A DNA stretch of 64,000 bases from Ichthyophthirius multifiliis (GCF_000220395.1 NW_004087714.1:1-64000); one strand, 5' to 3'. Positions 12,233 to 26,299 are shown, numbered from the stretch's first letter. Made by a program: numbers and translations. The notes: generated from the letters alone by a model not told the origin.

Positions 12233-14542
12233 ATGTTTGACGAAATTATTAATAATTTAAATTCTTATTAGAGTAAAATAATAACTCCTTTCGGCGAATT
12301 ATGTACAGTTCCTTTCAATTTATCATAATAATCCCTAGAATTCCGTAATATAGAACAAAATATAAACAAATTAAAATATAATTTAAATGCAACTGAACAT
12401 AAAAATACATTCGAAGGCCAAAGATACCAAGATCTGCAAAATTATTGCTTGAGCTACCTATATGACCATTTTAAATTCGATCCGAAATAATATTCTTTAT
12501 AAGAATTCGGAAATTCTCTTCTAAATGTATATTCACAAATCTCAAAGTTATTTTTAGAAAAAGAAGATATAAAAATATACACGAAAAATGCTTCGATATT
12601 CGAGAATTAAATAGTATGGATATTAAATAAAAAATGCGAATTAAAAACCTTCCAAAAGCCAATGGAACTATTAGAAAAAATACACGAAAAAATAAAAGAA
12701 AATTAAGATTTTTTCCATATAATATCTTTAGACGAAGATTTTTAAGAAGAAAAAGAACTAGAAGAAATCCTCGAAATAATACTAGGAATAAAAGAAAACT
12801 AAGAAAAAAAAGGAATCTAAAAAAGCAATATCTACACTATATTAAACATCTCCAATTTTATATTAAAAAAGCCTAATTTTTTCGAAAAAAATATACTTTA
12901 TTATATAATAGATTTTTTCATTATAAATCCACAAAAAACCCTCTTAGGAGGTTTAAATAAAACACCGAATTTAGTTTTTTGTAAAAAAAATACAGTTATA
13001 AATTTTTTATAAGACAAAGGAAGAAAAAGCTCCTAAAATTTAAATTTTAACCTTAATAAAATATATACTTTAGTATCTATTTTATAAGCTTTTAATAAAA
13101 TTTCCTTTGAAAAAATCAATGAATAAAACGAAAAAAATACTCTAATTTTACAATAAATATTAAATGATAAATAAAAGCATCAAGATTAAAAAAAAACGCT
13201 TAAAATTCTCCAAGAAAGTTAAAATATCTTCCAAATACAAATAAATGTCTAAAATTCACTCTTTTTTGATTTATAAAACCAGTCTTTTCTCCACCCATAA
13301 CTTCTAGTCTAAATTTTAAACGATTTTTTTGGTATATAAGCATTTTGTGGGTACAATATATATTTAGAAAAAGACCACAAAATACTAAATGTGCCCAAAA
13401 AAATAATTTATTGGAAAAATTAAGAATTCAAAAGCCAAATATAATTCGGTCTGAATGAATTTGTACAAGGCTATGTATAATTAGAAACCTCTTTTATACA
13501 TAAAGAAACCGATTTTTAATATTTAAGTCAAGCATTAGACCTTATAGTGGAAAAAGGCGAAGAAATAATACCCTTTTATTAAGAAAAAAAAGGTATTTTT
13601 TCCATGAAAGATTTCCATTTTTAAAATTACGATTTTTCATATGCAATTATAGGAAAATTGTAATTTAAAAAAAAACAAGAAAATACTATTTATGTGGAGG
13701 AAACACTAAAAGCACAAATAGAAGAAATGAGAAATGTATTTAAAAATATAAACCGATATTTTTCAGTCAAAAACGGTTTCTCGAAAGAAAAAACAAGCAT
13801 TTTTAGTCAAAAAAAAGGCGAAGAGAGTTTCTTTTTCCCAATATCTAGTACTCCATTAAATATTCTAGAAGAAAATATTCTCTAAAAAATAATATTAACA
13901 TCCAGTTTATTTGAATTATCGAGTAAAATAGAATAAAAAATTAAAAAACCAGCCATATAGGAAGAAAAACCTAAAGAAAGTTCTCCAAAACCACCTGTTA
14001 TTATTGAAAAGAAAAAAGAAGTAATTATAAGTAAAGAAGAAATGGAAGAATATATGAGAGAATTCGAAATGGAAGAGAAAAAAAAAGAAATGGAATTTTA
14101 ATAAAAAAAACAGGAAAAAATCAAAGAATAAATACAAGAAATATTAAAGGATGAAATTTTTAAAAAAGAAGCGGAAAAAAAAGCTTAAGAAAAATTCATT
14201 TTTTCAGATTTAAAGCCTTCGGTTTTATTTAAAAATTCTCTGGAAAAAAGGGAATTCCGAAATAAAAATTTATAATTAATCTTCACTTTTTTTGCTAAAA
14301 ATAAAGAAAAAGAAAAGAAGGAGGAATTTAATAAATTACATAAGAAAAATAAATCAAAAAAAACTGAAATTGATTAAAATAATCATAATATACTAAATAA
14401 AAAAAACACTAAACTTTAACTATAAATTTTAAATAATTTCTTCTTTTTGTTTAAAATTTTATTTTTTTTAATTCCTAAATAAACACAGAAAAGCTAATTT
14501 AAATTTATTAACTTTTTTCAAATAAAACTGATTAAGAAATGA
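12233..14542 (+). CDS. Uncharacterised 769-residue protein with C-terminal coiled coil
   Basis: One uninterrupted exon of 770 codons, ATG 12233 to TGA 14540-14542. The N-terminus resembles a conserved folded domain: GELCTVPFNLSQQSLEFRNI, FEGQRYQDLQNYCLSYLYDH and LGGLNKTPNLVFCKKNT. A middle region reads YLSQALDLIVEKGEEIIPFY and SMKDFHFQNYDFSYAIIGK. Residues about 560-690 are a Lys/Glu-rich helix with repeated KEEMEEYMREFEMEEKKKE-type heptads. The last ~50 codons turn Phe/Asn/Lys-rich and may be read-through of former 3' sequence, since TGA is rare here. I do not recognise the family. It is divergent from the helicase gene and overlaps the next gene by four bases. Confidence 0.75.
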
Positions 14543-15114
14543 ATTTTAATTAATTCTTTTTAGCTTTAGAAAAACTTTCCTTACTAGCATTTTTAGATAA
14601 ATAGGAGTTTATCACTTCTTTTGATAAAATAGAGGCTTTATATAACCATATATAACTAGATGATATTCAATTTATTAAAAATAAACTTTCTGAAATAAAT
14701 AATAGCCTATCTAATAATGATAGCTATTAAAAACATGATATTAACAAAAATAATAATATAATTAATAAAAATAATAATAATATATAATTATCAGAAAATC
14801 TATAAGAAAATTTATTAAATGAACTTGATTATGATGATTATTTAGAATAGCCACTTATTGATAAAAACGGCACTAACATATTTAATTAATAAAGTAATTT
14901 ACTTGCAAATGATTACCAATTAATTAATTAATAATAATAAAAACCTTATGTTTAAAAAAACTATTATTCTTTAGAAAATATGAGATAAGAAATGATGAAA
15001 AGGGTTAAATAAATTTAAGAAAATGAAAAAAATAAATAAAAAGAAATTCTTAGTTTTATTAAAAATTCACCCATAAAACGCAAAAATAAATCAACATTTT
15101 TAACTAAAATCTGA
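14539..15114 (+). CDS. Uncharacterised 191-residue Asn-rich protein
   Basis: Single exon, 192 codons. Its ATG (14539-14541) overlaps the TGA of the previous gene in an ATGA. It starts MNFNQFFLALEKLSLLAFLD, has a helical N-terminal third (QEFITSFDKIEALYNHIQ), a central Asn/Gln tract, and a basic C-terminus (NSPIKRKNKSTFLTKI). No downstream Met would leave a sizeable protein, so this start is preferred, although a TTTTTAG acceptor-like site lies just after it and the two frames could belong to one spliced gene. Function unknown. Confidence 0.55.
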
Positions 15115-15769
15115 AAAAAAATAAAAATATATATATATATATATTATATCTCCATAAATTAAGACATCTAATATAATCCCAATATTTATCTCTACAAAAA
15201 AAAAAAAAAAAGAATCATTTAAACTGAAAAATAAGTTAGTTTGAGGGACAATTAATTTATAATAACAAAAAACATAAAATTATAATATATCTTTATTTTT
15301 TTTATAAATATATACAAAATAAATTAATATACATAAAAAAATTTATATTTATTTTATTAATATTTAAATCTTTTATATACTATTTGATATTTAATTTTTT
15401 AAAATAGAATAATACAATAATATATAAGAAAATAATTTAATAGCAATTAAAATACATACTTTTACTAACTTTTTATTTTATTCTATTTTTACTAATTTTT
15501 TATTTAAAATGAATATTTTATGTTCATTATTTTTAAAAATAAAATAAATTACAGAAAAAGTAAATAAATATAAGGAATAAAAAATATAACTTTTTATTTA
15601 ATATACTAAGTAAGACATAAAATAAATTAAAAAAATATAATATTAATAATATCTTTTTTTAGAAATAAATTATAACGAGTGTATAAATTTATATGAAATT
15701 ATGTTATATTAAAAAAAATAATATTATTAAATAAAATTTAAAAATACATAATAATATTAGTTTATAATA
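15115..15769. other. AT-only spacer between convergent genes
   Basis: A/T sequence with one long A-run; no frame of protein-like composition. Confidence 0.55.
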
Positions 15770-16244
15770 TCATTTATTGGGATTATTTATTTTATCTAAT
15801 TTTATTTTATTTGGAGATTTATTTATAATATTATCAACATTTAAATCATTTGATTACAAAGAATTATTAGAAGAATTCAATAATAACCCTTTTTATTAAA
15901 TAGGTTCTAATTAAACATCTATAAAACATATATTATTAATATATTAATTTAATAATAAAAAATAAAAATAACTTTTAAGAACTTTTATTTATTAAAAAGT
16001 ATTTTATTAATCTTAATTTTATTAATTATTGAAGTTATTTCCTTACTTATTAAAATCAGACAAAGATAATGGATTTAATTGAACTTTTGGAACTTTTAAT
16101 TTATCTAAAAAAATAAAATATAAAAAACTAAGCATAAAAAATAACCTTAATTTTATTTCTCAATTTAAGGCGGTGTATTAAAATTTGAATAATTATCTTT
16201 TCTAGAAAATCCACTGCTAAAATTTTTATTATTACTATTATTAC

Positions 16245-16301
<57 letters not shown>

Positions 16302-18578
16302 CATTAAAATTATTATTATGATTTTTACTATGATTTCTAATATTTTTATAATTATTATTCATGTTATTATTAGCATCATTATTTCCATTACTATAATCTT
16401 CTTCTTTCCAATTACTATTTGAAAATATACTTTTTTTATTTTCATCTGCAATATCAAGTCTTTAATAACTTCCGTTTGAAAAATCTCTCATCTTATTTTA
16501 TTTTTTATCGTAACTTTATGATATTCCTATTTAATTATTTGATTTTTATTCAAACACTAAACTTCTTTATTGTTTTTCATTTTATAATTATTCCTATCCT
16601 TAAACTCCTGGTAATTTAATAAACTAAATTCCTTTATTAGCTTTTAAATAAAAATAAGGTAATTTATACTATTAATAATCATCAGACCATTCTCCTTAGC
16701 TTTTTATAATACTTATTTCTTCTGCAGTAAGTAACATATTACAAATCTCTTAATAAATTTTTAACTCATTTTATTACATTCTAATTGTATCTAAAATATC
16801 TACTTTTTAAATTTCATTTTCTTTTTATAGATCTTTTACTTCCTACGTTGCTTATTTATATTTCGATCTTAATTTTTTAACAATTTTCCTTGTTTCTTCC
16901 AACTCTTCTTATAAATTTGAATATTTATGTTCCAAAAACAAAAACTATTCTTCTTTTTCTTCTTTTTCTTTCTAAATTTTCTCTTATTCTAAAATTTTTT
17001 ATTTCAATTTACTCCTCATAGCTTTTATTTTTTATTTCTTATCATCATCCGCTCCACCTCCATCCATTACTTTATTTTACAAATCTTTAATTAATTATTC
17101 CATTTACTATTTTTCTTATATCTACTAATTATATAGTTCCTCTTTTTTCTTTAATTCAACCTATATTTTTTAATTTTAAGCATTTAAATCATTTTATTAA
17201 TCTTTTAATTTCTATATTTATTCATTTCCTAATTAATTATTATTATTTTATTAATTATTATTAACCTATTAATTATTATTATTCTATTAATTATTATTAT
17301 TTTATTAACTTTCCATAGGTTAATTTACTTAAATTTTAAAATCTGTTAATGAAACCTGTTCTCCATTTTACTATTTTAATAACATTTCTTTTAATTTTTT
17401 TATTTCTTCCTAATATTCCTTTAACATTGCATCTTTAGGGTCCTAATTGACTTTTGGTTAATTTTTTATATTTTTTGCCCTCGAGGCATATCTTAAAGTA
17501 CTCAAAGTTTCATCATAATTATAATCTGCAGGCGAAATAGCTGCAATCATAATAGTTTTAGTATTTCCTCCTAAAGAATCCTTTATTAAAATAAAAAAAT
17601 ACATAACAATATGTTTTTAATTATTTACTTATAATAGTCTAGTCAATTTACTATCTCTATAAGGTATATGTTAAGTTTTCCCATCAACCAAAGCTGAAAT
17701 AACATTTCCTAAAGCACTTAAAGACAGATTAATTTTCGTAGCTTCTTTAAGTCTATCTCCTGTAGCCTAAGTTTTACTCTGCCTAAAAAAATGGTTGGGG
17801 GGTGAAACAAATAAATTAAAAAATATTAATAATATAACCTCTCAGATCCTGCCAAATCAACTAAATTAAGTTTTCCAGCAGTAATAGAGTCATCTTAGCC
17901 TTCTATTTCTGATTTAATTTAGCATTCTATATATAAAGTAAATAAAGAATGAGATCTTGAAGAGTCCTTATTCATCGCCGTGGCTCCAACACTTCTATTA
18001 TCAGTCCCTATAGACATCCATTTATCCATTTCAGCTATACTTTTTACCACGTTCATTGTCACATCCTTAATAAAAACACCTTTATCGGGTGATTCTTTCA
18101 ATTCTAATTTCGCTTTGCAATCTTTTGCTAATAAATCGTGAATTTCTTCATTATAAATTTCTATATATGAGCACCTAATAAGAAATTTCCTATCATTAGC
18201 GCTCTCTACTATATTAATTAAATGGGAAAAAGTTCTTGGAATAATACCCTTTTCTACCTCATCGGTAGGAATTCCAACCATACTATGTGTTTTACCACAC
18301 CCAGTCTATCCATAGGCAAATATTGTGCCATTATAACCTTCAACCACACTCTCCACTAATGGAAAAGCTGTACTTTCATATACATTTTACTATATACTAT
18401 TAGTAGAAAATACACAATCATATGTAAAAGTCTTAGCACCATCTACTCCTCCTTCTTTAGAATTAATTGTTATGGAATTTTTTTTTGTATCCACATCTAT
18501 TATTGCTTAACAATTTTTGGCTATTTCTTATTTATTCATAGGTCTACAACGAACCATTACTTTTACAGTTTCTGCCAT
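15770..18578 (-). CDS. Kinesin-2 family motor protein
   Basis: N-terminal motor starting [20 protein letters not shown]. It shows the P-loop GQTGCGKT at about 90-97 (Gln encoded by TAG), switch [10 protein letters not shown], switch [11 protein letters not shown], and the neck-proximal [20 protein letters not shown] followed by [20 protein letters not shown]. That last block is typical of kinesin-2 (KIF3/KIF17/OSM-3), the anterograde intraflagellar transport motor. A long coiled coil follows, then a low-complexity tail with about 18 consecutive Asn and an N/S-rich end. Introns seen: 17783-17838, 17581-17628, and two in the tail (about 16105-16150 and 15925-15985). I cannot tell a KIF3-type subunit from a homodimeric OSM-3 type. 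Confidence 0.9.
16245..16302 (-). repeat. Coding (AAT)n tract giving poly-Asn
   Basis: ATT on the plus strand, read as AAT codons on the minus strand, encodes a run of about 18 Asn in the kinesin-2 tail. It keeps frame, as expected for a trinucleotide repeat under coding constraint. Confidence 0.9.
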
Positions 18579-18763
18579 TTTTTGCTATTTTTTTATATTT
18601 GAGTATAAAGAATTTTTTTTTTTTTTTTAAAGAGCTTTTTTTTTTTGGAATTTTTATTTAACTTATGTATATTTAACAAATTATAATAAAAAAAAATAAG
18701 GAGTAAAGAAAAATAAATAAATATATATGTTTCAATTTTATTAAAAAAAAATAAAAAATTAAT

Positions 18764-19450
18764 TCAGGGCAATTCATCTATATTATTTTATTTATAAAAT
18801 TTCCATAAAATTAAAATAATCTATTAAATCCTTTCAAAAAGTTAATTCATTACTTAATAAGCCAAATCCTCACAATTAACCTAATTAACTAAATACTCAA
18901 ATATTTTCTCCCTTTTAGCCGCTGAATTCATAGCTAAAGATGCTCCTGCTTTTATCAAAAAAGTATGATGTTTCGAAAACGCATAATCATAAGCTTTAGA
19001 AAATACTTTACTCGAACTTTATTTTTTATCAATTAATAATTACTCAAACATTACTTTCAAAAAATCTTAAAACCACATCATTCTTAATAAATTTCTCGAA
19101 AAAGAATTATATTTACAATATTGAGGGTCGTTTGTTAATTTCTTATTATTTTCTCCATTTAATTTATGAATATTTAAATTCATTTCCTTTTTGATTATTT
19201 AAAAAATCATTCCATTGCATTCGTCTTTATATAAATTGCTCTTTTCGCGCATTATATCGACTTTTTCGATTACATCACTGAATGCCATATTTAATAACTT
19301 GCCCATTTTTTAAAATATTTTTGTGAACTCGAATATAAATTTGCATATTTCTTCATTTGGAAGATCTTAACTATTCTCATATGTTTGAATTGCTGTATCT
19401 AACCATTTTATACATGATTCATAATCAAAGTCTTTATTAGAATTTTACAT
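18764..19450 (-). CDS. Glycolipid transfer protein (GLTP)-fold protein
   Basis: Single exon, 228 residues, the usual size of the family. It begins MQNSNKDFDYESCIKWLDTA. Family landmarks are visible: MGKLLNMAFSDVIEKVDIMR at about 49-68 with the headgroup-binding Asp (D59), SRNLLRMMWFQDFL at about 118-131 with the paired Arg/Trp region, and AYDYAFSKHHTFLIKAGASL at about 153-172 with the conserved His (H162). GLTP/CPTP/ACD11 proteins move sphingolipids between membranes through a two-layer helical fold without a signal peptide. The pattern with two Arg and no Trp-based glycan pocket looks closer to CPTP/ACD11 (phosphorylated sphingolipids), but that subdivision is tentative. Confidence 0.8.
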
Positions 19451-20220
19451 TTGATTTTATATATATAATTACAGTACTTTTATTTAATTTTTATTTTAAG
19501 ATTAAAAATAAAATAATTTATTATAAGAAAATTTTAATTTTTAATTGTATATAGTAATCTAATAAACAAAATAATATTATTATTGGATAGTTTTATCATG
19601 AAAAAGATTATATATAATATTATTTTATAAACACGTTTTATTTATTTTTAAATAGATATTATTTATTCATTATTATGTATAAATTTATTATTATATATTT
19701 AAATATAATTTTGAAGAAAAATTAATTTAATTTATATATTATTTAAAAAATAATTTTATATCACAAATATATAGAAAATTAATTTTTATATTTATTTCTG
19801 TCCTTTATATATAAAATTACACTTTTTTTTAATAATTAATTTTTAATAATTAGTTTTTAATTATTAATATATTTTTTAAAAACTAAAACAATTATTAAAT
19901 AAAAAAATTAAATAATAAGATAATAAATTTGAAAATATTTTTGTATATAATTTTTTATTTTTTTAAATAATATAAAATTAATTAGTTTTAAAATAATAAT
20001 AAACTATTAAATTAATAAAAAATATAAATTATATATATATATATTTTATCTATATTTTTATTTTTTTTTAAATATAAATTTTGATAAATTTAATTTTTTT
20101 TTTAAAATTAAATGTAACATAAGAATAAAAACTTTTTAAATAAAATATATAAATAAAAAAATTTTAAATATATTTTTCCAAGAAAATATATTTATTATTA
20201 TTTCAATAAATTTGTTTTTA
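19451..20220. other. AT-only spacer
   Basis: About 770 bases of A/T sequence between the GLTP-like gene start and the end of the CLU gene; no supported frame. Confidence 0.55.
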
Positions 20221-23200
20221 TCATTATTAACTTTTTTATATTTATTCCATTCTTTTCTTTTCTTCTTATTACTTTATAAGTAATTCTCTTTTCAAATATT
20301 CTTATTCAGACTATTAATATTATTAATATGCATTTGCATCATACTATTGAAAGAATCTATTATTTGGATTATGTCCAAACTTAGCATTTATTTTCGCAAA
20401 TTTAAGTCTTTATTTTAAAATTTCTCTTTCCTATATTTTATATATAACAAATAAATAAATTAAATATATATCATATATAAAAATACATCATTAGTATGAA
20501 TATTTTTATCTTTTAAATTATTATTATCTTGTTCTTTTTTATCTTTATTTTTATTTTTACTTCCTTTATTAGTTCCGAATTCTCTTGAATTTCCTAAAAA
20601 AAAAAAAGTATTTAAAATAATTCCTAAAAAAATAAAATTAAAACCATTGCTATCAGTACTTTATTAAATTCCTTTTTTCTTCTCTGCTAATGCACTTTCA
20701 AACCTATATAAAAAGAGCAAAGAATCTTTAATTCTCGGATCTTCTGGTTCTAAATGCTAAAAAAAAAAAAAAAAAAATCCAAAAAAATTAAAAAAACAGA
20801 TTTAAAATTTTGTTACTTTTTTCAAAATTTCAATACATTTTTATTAATAATCAATAGCCTATTTAATATCATCAATATCATAATGAATTAAAGCAATAGC
20901 CTAATAACATCCAACAATTTTTAAATGATCTTTGCCATAAATAAATATATTTCTATCTAAAGCTTCTAGTAGGCAATTAAGAGCTTATTAATGTTATTCA
21001 TTTTCTTAAAACATTAAAGATAAATTAAAAAAGCAAAACTAAGTATCAGGATGAGCTTCTCCTCCTACTAAAAGATAAATGAATAATGATTTTTTTATAT
21101 ATTTGCAAGCAACACTATATTTTTTCCATCCAAAGTAATAAAATCCTAAATTTTGATATCCTTAAGCGATTTAATAATGATCAAAACTATATATTTTCTA
21201 CAATATTTTAATTGATTATTTTTAATAATAAATAGCATTTGCAAAATCTCCTAATTTATAATAAATAGCACCTATTTTATTATGACAAACTCCTATATCT
21301 TTATGATGATTTCCATAAAGCTATTTTAATATATATTTAATATAATTTTTGTTATAAAAAAAATACATTAAATATTATTTATATAGCACTATGATAATAT
21401 TCTAAAGCTTCTTAAAACTTTTATTCATGTAAAAACTATTGAGCAGTTTCAATAGTTTATCTAATATCATCCGAATAAACATCAATATATTTAACATTTG
21501 GAGTAATATTTTAAATATCTTCAGGTGTAAAAGGTAAGAACTCATTATTATTCAATAAATTACTTGTATTATTTTTCTTTTCATTCAAATAATCTTAATA
21601 GCTAAAATAATAATCTTTATATAAAATCTAAACACCAATAGTTCTTAATAAATCTCTCAAAATCGAAAGCTTATTGAATTTTAAATTAAGTAAATTCAAA
21701 TTTGACATATTTTCAGGAAATCCATCATATCCGTATCTTTTTTTAGCTAAATTGAGTACTTTTTCCCAAATTTGGGAAGGCTTTAATTTTGATACTTCCC
21801 ATTAAGGTAAAACAATGCAATTACTTTTATTTAAAACTTATATTTTTTACTATTTGTTACTATGTTATTTCTTATTTTTCTTTCCTTATTTATTTTTCTC
21901 CCCTCCTCCCATATTTTCATTATTTGTGTTATTCTTTTATTAGCAAATTTCTCCTTTTTCCAACCTATCTCTAATATCAGAAACACTAAAAATACAATTC
22001 AAAGCATTTGAAATTGAATAAGGAATTTCATTTTAAACTGAAAGTCTCATAATTTCTCTTAAAACATGTTTCAAGCATTTAACAAGAAGAGTTTTTTATA
22101 AAATCATTAAAATATGTGGATAATCGTTTTAATTTAAAGAATTTATCACTTTTCCTAAATATCTTATATTAACCCCATTTAAATGAAAGCAATCACTTAC
22201 ACTTAACGAATCAGCTAATCTGCTATTTTCTTAATTATTTACAAGGTCATTTATTAAATTAGGAATTCCTTTATTTATTAAATACTCGGCTAGTTCTTTT
22301 AACTCATTTTCTTATTTTATTAACTTTTCGTTTGGAACTAAAGGAGCTTTTGTACTTATATTTGTATTTAATTTTAATTTTATATGATTTTCTGGATTTT
22401 ATAAATATTCTTATAATTAAAGCAATTTTTGGACATTTTTCTTATTTTTTTCTTCTTCTTTTAAATCTTCTGCATTTGTTTCTTCTTCTTTTATTTAATT
22501 GCTGGCTTTTTCGAAATTCTTTGACATTATATAGTTAAATATCAACTCTTATCTCAATACACAACATGAATGTTCTTTACTATCTGGATAGTTCAAATCT
22601 CTAGGAGAAAGACGTAATAGATCTAAAATATATCTTCTACGATCACTTCCACGTATTCCTTTTATTTCAATAGAACCACTTAGACTATGTTCTTATTTAT
22701 TTTCATCATAGAATAATACTTAATCATCTAAATTGAAATATTCGCAAACTTTTTTCATTATTTATTCAAACTAATTTTTTTTTTATAAGTATATTTATAT
22801 ATATATATAATACCTCTTTATTTGAAGTAATTGTTTTTCCATTATCTATAGAACCATATTCTGAACAATTATAATGATCACTATTTAAAATTCCAGGAAT
22901 AACACTTTAAGCGATTATTTTTTTTCCTTTATAATCAACTAAGCATGTATTTAATAAATTTAAACCAGGAATTTCTAATTTATGTAAAATTCTTAAATTT
23001 CTCAAATCTTAATTTGCAACTGAAACATTAGGTGAATCATCACTCCCATTTTCTTACTTAATTTTGTTTTATTTTTGTTTAAATTAAAAAAAAATATTAT
23101 TTTACTCTAAAATTATCGTCATTTTCTAATGCAAAAGAAAAAAAAATACTATTAAATACATAAACTTATTAATGAGGAGGATCCATAGGATTTAAAGGTT

Positions 23201-24677
23201 AAATATTTTATTCAATTACCGCTTTTGCACCTTCTAATGCTGCTCCAATAAAATCATTATATACTTTTATTAAAGCTTTATTTTTATTTAATCTTTATAC
23301 GAAATCTTAAGAAGGTAAGTCTCTACATACTTATAATTCTTCGTTCCAATCTCTAATATTAATAGGATCAAATCCATATAAATTTAAAAGAGAGTTTTCA
23401 CATCTATTCATATCCCATTAATGTTATTCTGGAGGTTGATAAAGCCATTTATTTCCATATTTGTAAAAGTTCAATAGAGGTTATTCTTATTTAGCTTCTG
23501 AATTTTATTTTATTAATTTTTCAAAATTTTCTCTATATTTTTTTTTTTACTTTTTATTAAATAATTTTGATTTTTACTTAAATAAAAGACTAACATTCAT
23601 TAATAAATCAATCAAATTTTAAAATGGAACTGCATTTTTATTTAAAGGTTCTGGATCATAAAAATTAGAATTCGATTTATTTAAATAAAATCCTTATGGA
23701 CAGACAGTAATATGGAAGTTTAAATTTTCTAAAGTTTTTACCTTTGTTTTTTTTTTTTGGTTTTTTTTTAAAAAAAAAACAAAAAATAATATTTATTTTA
23801 GTATTACATATAAATAAAATAAGTCGCCGTTTATTTTACGATAATCAGGTGGGGGATTAAAACCTGAAAAATTAATGAAATTTATACATTATATTGTATT
23901 TTAGCTTTTATTATCGTCTTAAAATACTTTATATATATATTTATTTAATAAAGAAGCATTTGTTGAGTCATTTAATGAATATGATGATTAGTTTTACTTA
24001 AAAAAATAGTTTTTAATATAAATTTCTTTATATTTTTACTTAATGTTCTTATTATGTTTTTGTGCCTTATTATTATAATTATTGTTAATTTGGTTAATTT
24101 GTATTTGTATCTTCTTCGTCCGAATTTATTTCTTATTGTTTTTCTTATTTTTATTAATTTTCCTATTCATCGCTTTTTTATTCTTTATGTAAATATTTTT
24201 AAATAAATTTCTGTAAAATTAGAATATTTATTTACTTGAATAAACAAATATTATATTTTAAGGATTTTTTAATGCTTCTTAAACTTTATTTAAATGATAT
24301 TTTGCACTTCTTTCATCAAAAAGATCTTTTTAATTTTTTTTGATTTTTTTTTTTGAAGTTAAAAAATATTATTTTATTTACCTAATTTAATTTTTATAGT
24401 AGAATCATTTTATAATTCAGTTTAAGAAATTTCTATATATTCATTTAATCTTTTTTGATTGAATTCAAAGTAAAAGTTTTAATAAAAACACATTAAAGTA
24501 GATTCGCTTAGAAGTTATTTTATTTATAAAAGCATGTCATTTGGAATAACCTTTTTAATTTTAATGTTAGTTATTATTATTTTATTTTTTTATTACTTCT
24601 AAATCTAATAATTTATTTCCTTCAAATTCAAATGTTAATTTAATTTATTCTAAATTTTGAGTTTCGGCTTATTACAT
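20221..24677 (-). CDS. CLU/CLUH (clustered mitochondria) homologue
   Basis: About 1,250 residues in many exons, from ATG at 24677 to TGA at 20221. The N-terminal ubiquitin-like CLU_N region ends IKLDLFDERSAKYHLNKVQE, as in CLU proteins. The CLU domain core includes DWNEELQVCRDLPSQDFVQR, then VYNDFIGAALEGAKAVIEQN, IQPLNPMDPPHQQVYVFNSI and FFSFALENDDNFR, which follow the eukaryotic family closely. The C-terminal third is TPR: GNHHKDIGVCHNKIGAIYYK, GEAHPDTQFCFFNLSLMF, YGKDHLKIVGCYQAIALIHY. CLUH binds mRNAs for mitochondrial proteins and governs mitochondrial distribution in the cytosol. The tail is Gln-rich (Gln mainly TAA). Introns are short; several contain A or T runs. Exon borders are not individually verified. 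Confidence 0.87.
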
Positions 24678-25486
24678 TATAATGTTAGATATATTTTTTT
24701 TATTATTTTTTTAATTATTTTATTAAATTTATTTTTCGTATATTATTATTAAATAAATTATATTTATATTTTTTTTAATTTTAATTTTTAATAATTAAGA
24801 TATTCAAACAATAAATTTATATCAATACAATTTTAATAATATTTTTTATAAAAAAAAAAAAAAATATTTTTAGTAATCAAATGAAAAAAATTATATAAAA
24901 GCAACGTCTATTATATATTAAATTATATTTTAAATAGTTTTTTAATTATGGATATTCCCCATAATATTTGTTTTTGCAGCCTTTTTTAATATTTAGTATT
25001 GATAACTTTATAATATAAAGTTAATATTATGTAATTAAAATACTATTTAGTATTGGTTTTAAAAATATTATGAGATAAACTATATTTATTTTAATAATTA
25101 TATGATTTTTTAGCTATTTTATATAATTATATATTTTTTGTCTCATTAAATTTTTAATTTATATTTAAGATATTAATTTAAAAGACATTAATATATTTGT
25201 GTTATATTTAATTTATTAAATATTTTTTATTTATATTTATTTTATTAATAAAATTTTTATCATATTTTAAATTTATAAAAACACTTAAATTATTCAATTA
25301 AAAAATTGCATATAATCGTTTTCATAATAAAAAATTTTATCTTATATTTATATATTAAAAAATGAAAACAAATAAATCATTTACTAATTAAATAAATATA
25401 TATTATAACAAAAAAATAGAACAAAACTTAAAAAAGTGCCAAATATCAGCTTTTAATATATATAAGACAAGTTAAAATAACATAAA
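24678..25486. other. AT-rich spacer with a 41-residue chance-like frame
   Basis: Mostly A/T. A short plus-strand frame at 24948-25073 (starting MDIPHNICFCSLFQYL) is slightly GC-richer at its beginning, but it lacks any recognisable family and is too short to call. Confidence 0.5.
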
Positions 25487-26244
25487 TCATTTAGATTACA
25501 TAATAATTTATTTATTAATTTAAAGTTTATTATTTTTTTTATCATTTGATAATTTACTTAATTCTAATCCTTTACTTTTTAACAAATCAATTACATCGTC
25601 ATTATTACTTGTAACTTTTTTAATAAAATAATTTCCGATTTTCGAATCAGTTAACCCATATTCTTTTAAAGATTACTTTTAAGTTAAAATTTATTTAATC
25701 CTTTACATCATCTACAATTCATTGTTTCTAAATTCTTCTATAACGTCTTTCAATTCGCTTTATTTTCTAATTGATAATTCATCAAAATCTAACTAAGTAA
25801 TAATAGAAGGACTAATAGTTATAACTTTAAATACGGCAATAAAAAGTGAAAAAAGACTAGATCCAATAGATAATGATGCCTATATTTTGTTACTTAAAAT
25901 ATATAATTAAAAAAATAAAATTACAGTTATATCTTTTTATTGATTTTCACTTTATTTAGATTATCTATAAATAAAAATCAATTAAATAATTATTTAAGGA
26001 ATATCTTCCATTATAACTCTCAAAGTAACATGAAATATTCTATTACTAATAGATCTTCCACAAAGATTAGGAATAAGAGATTTTGTAAACCAATTAGTAG
26101 GTATTTTACTAACATTATAGGGAGAAACTAAATCTAAAATTTCTGCAAAAGCACAAAATTCAATCATTAGACCAATTTCATAATATCTTATTTAAATAAA
26201 ATTAAAAAATATATATAAAAATATATATTATAATATAAATATAA

Positions 26245-26299
<55 letters not shown>

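Noticed and set aside
24948-25073. Plus-strand 41-residue frame MDIPHNICFC...
   Set aside because: Too short, unsupported by splice sites or family, and mostly A/T-derived residues after the first dozen.
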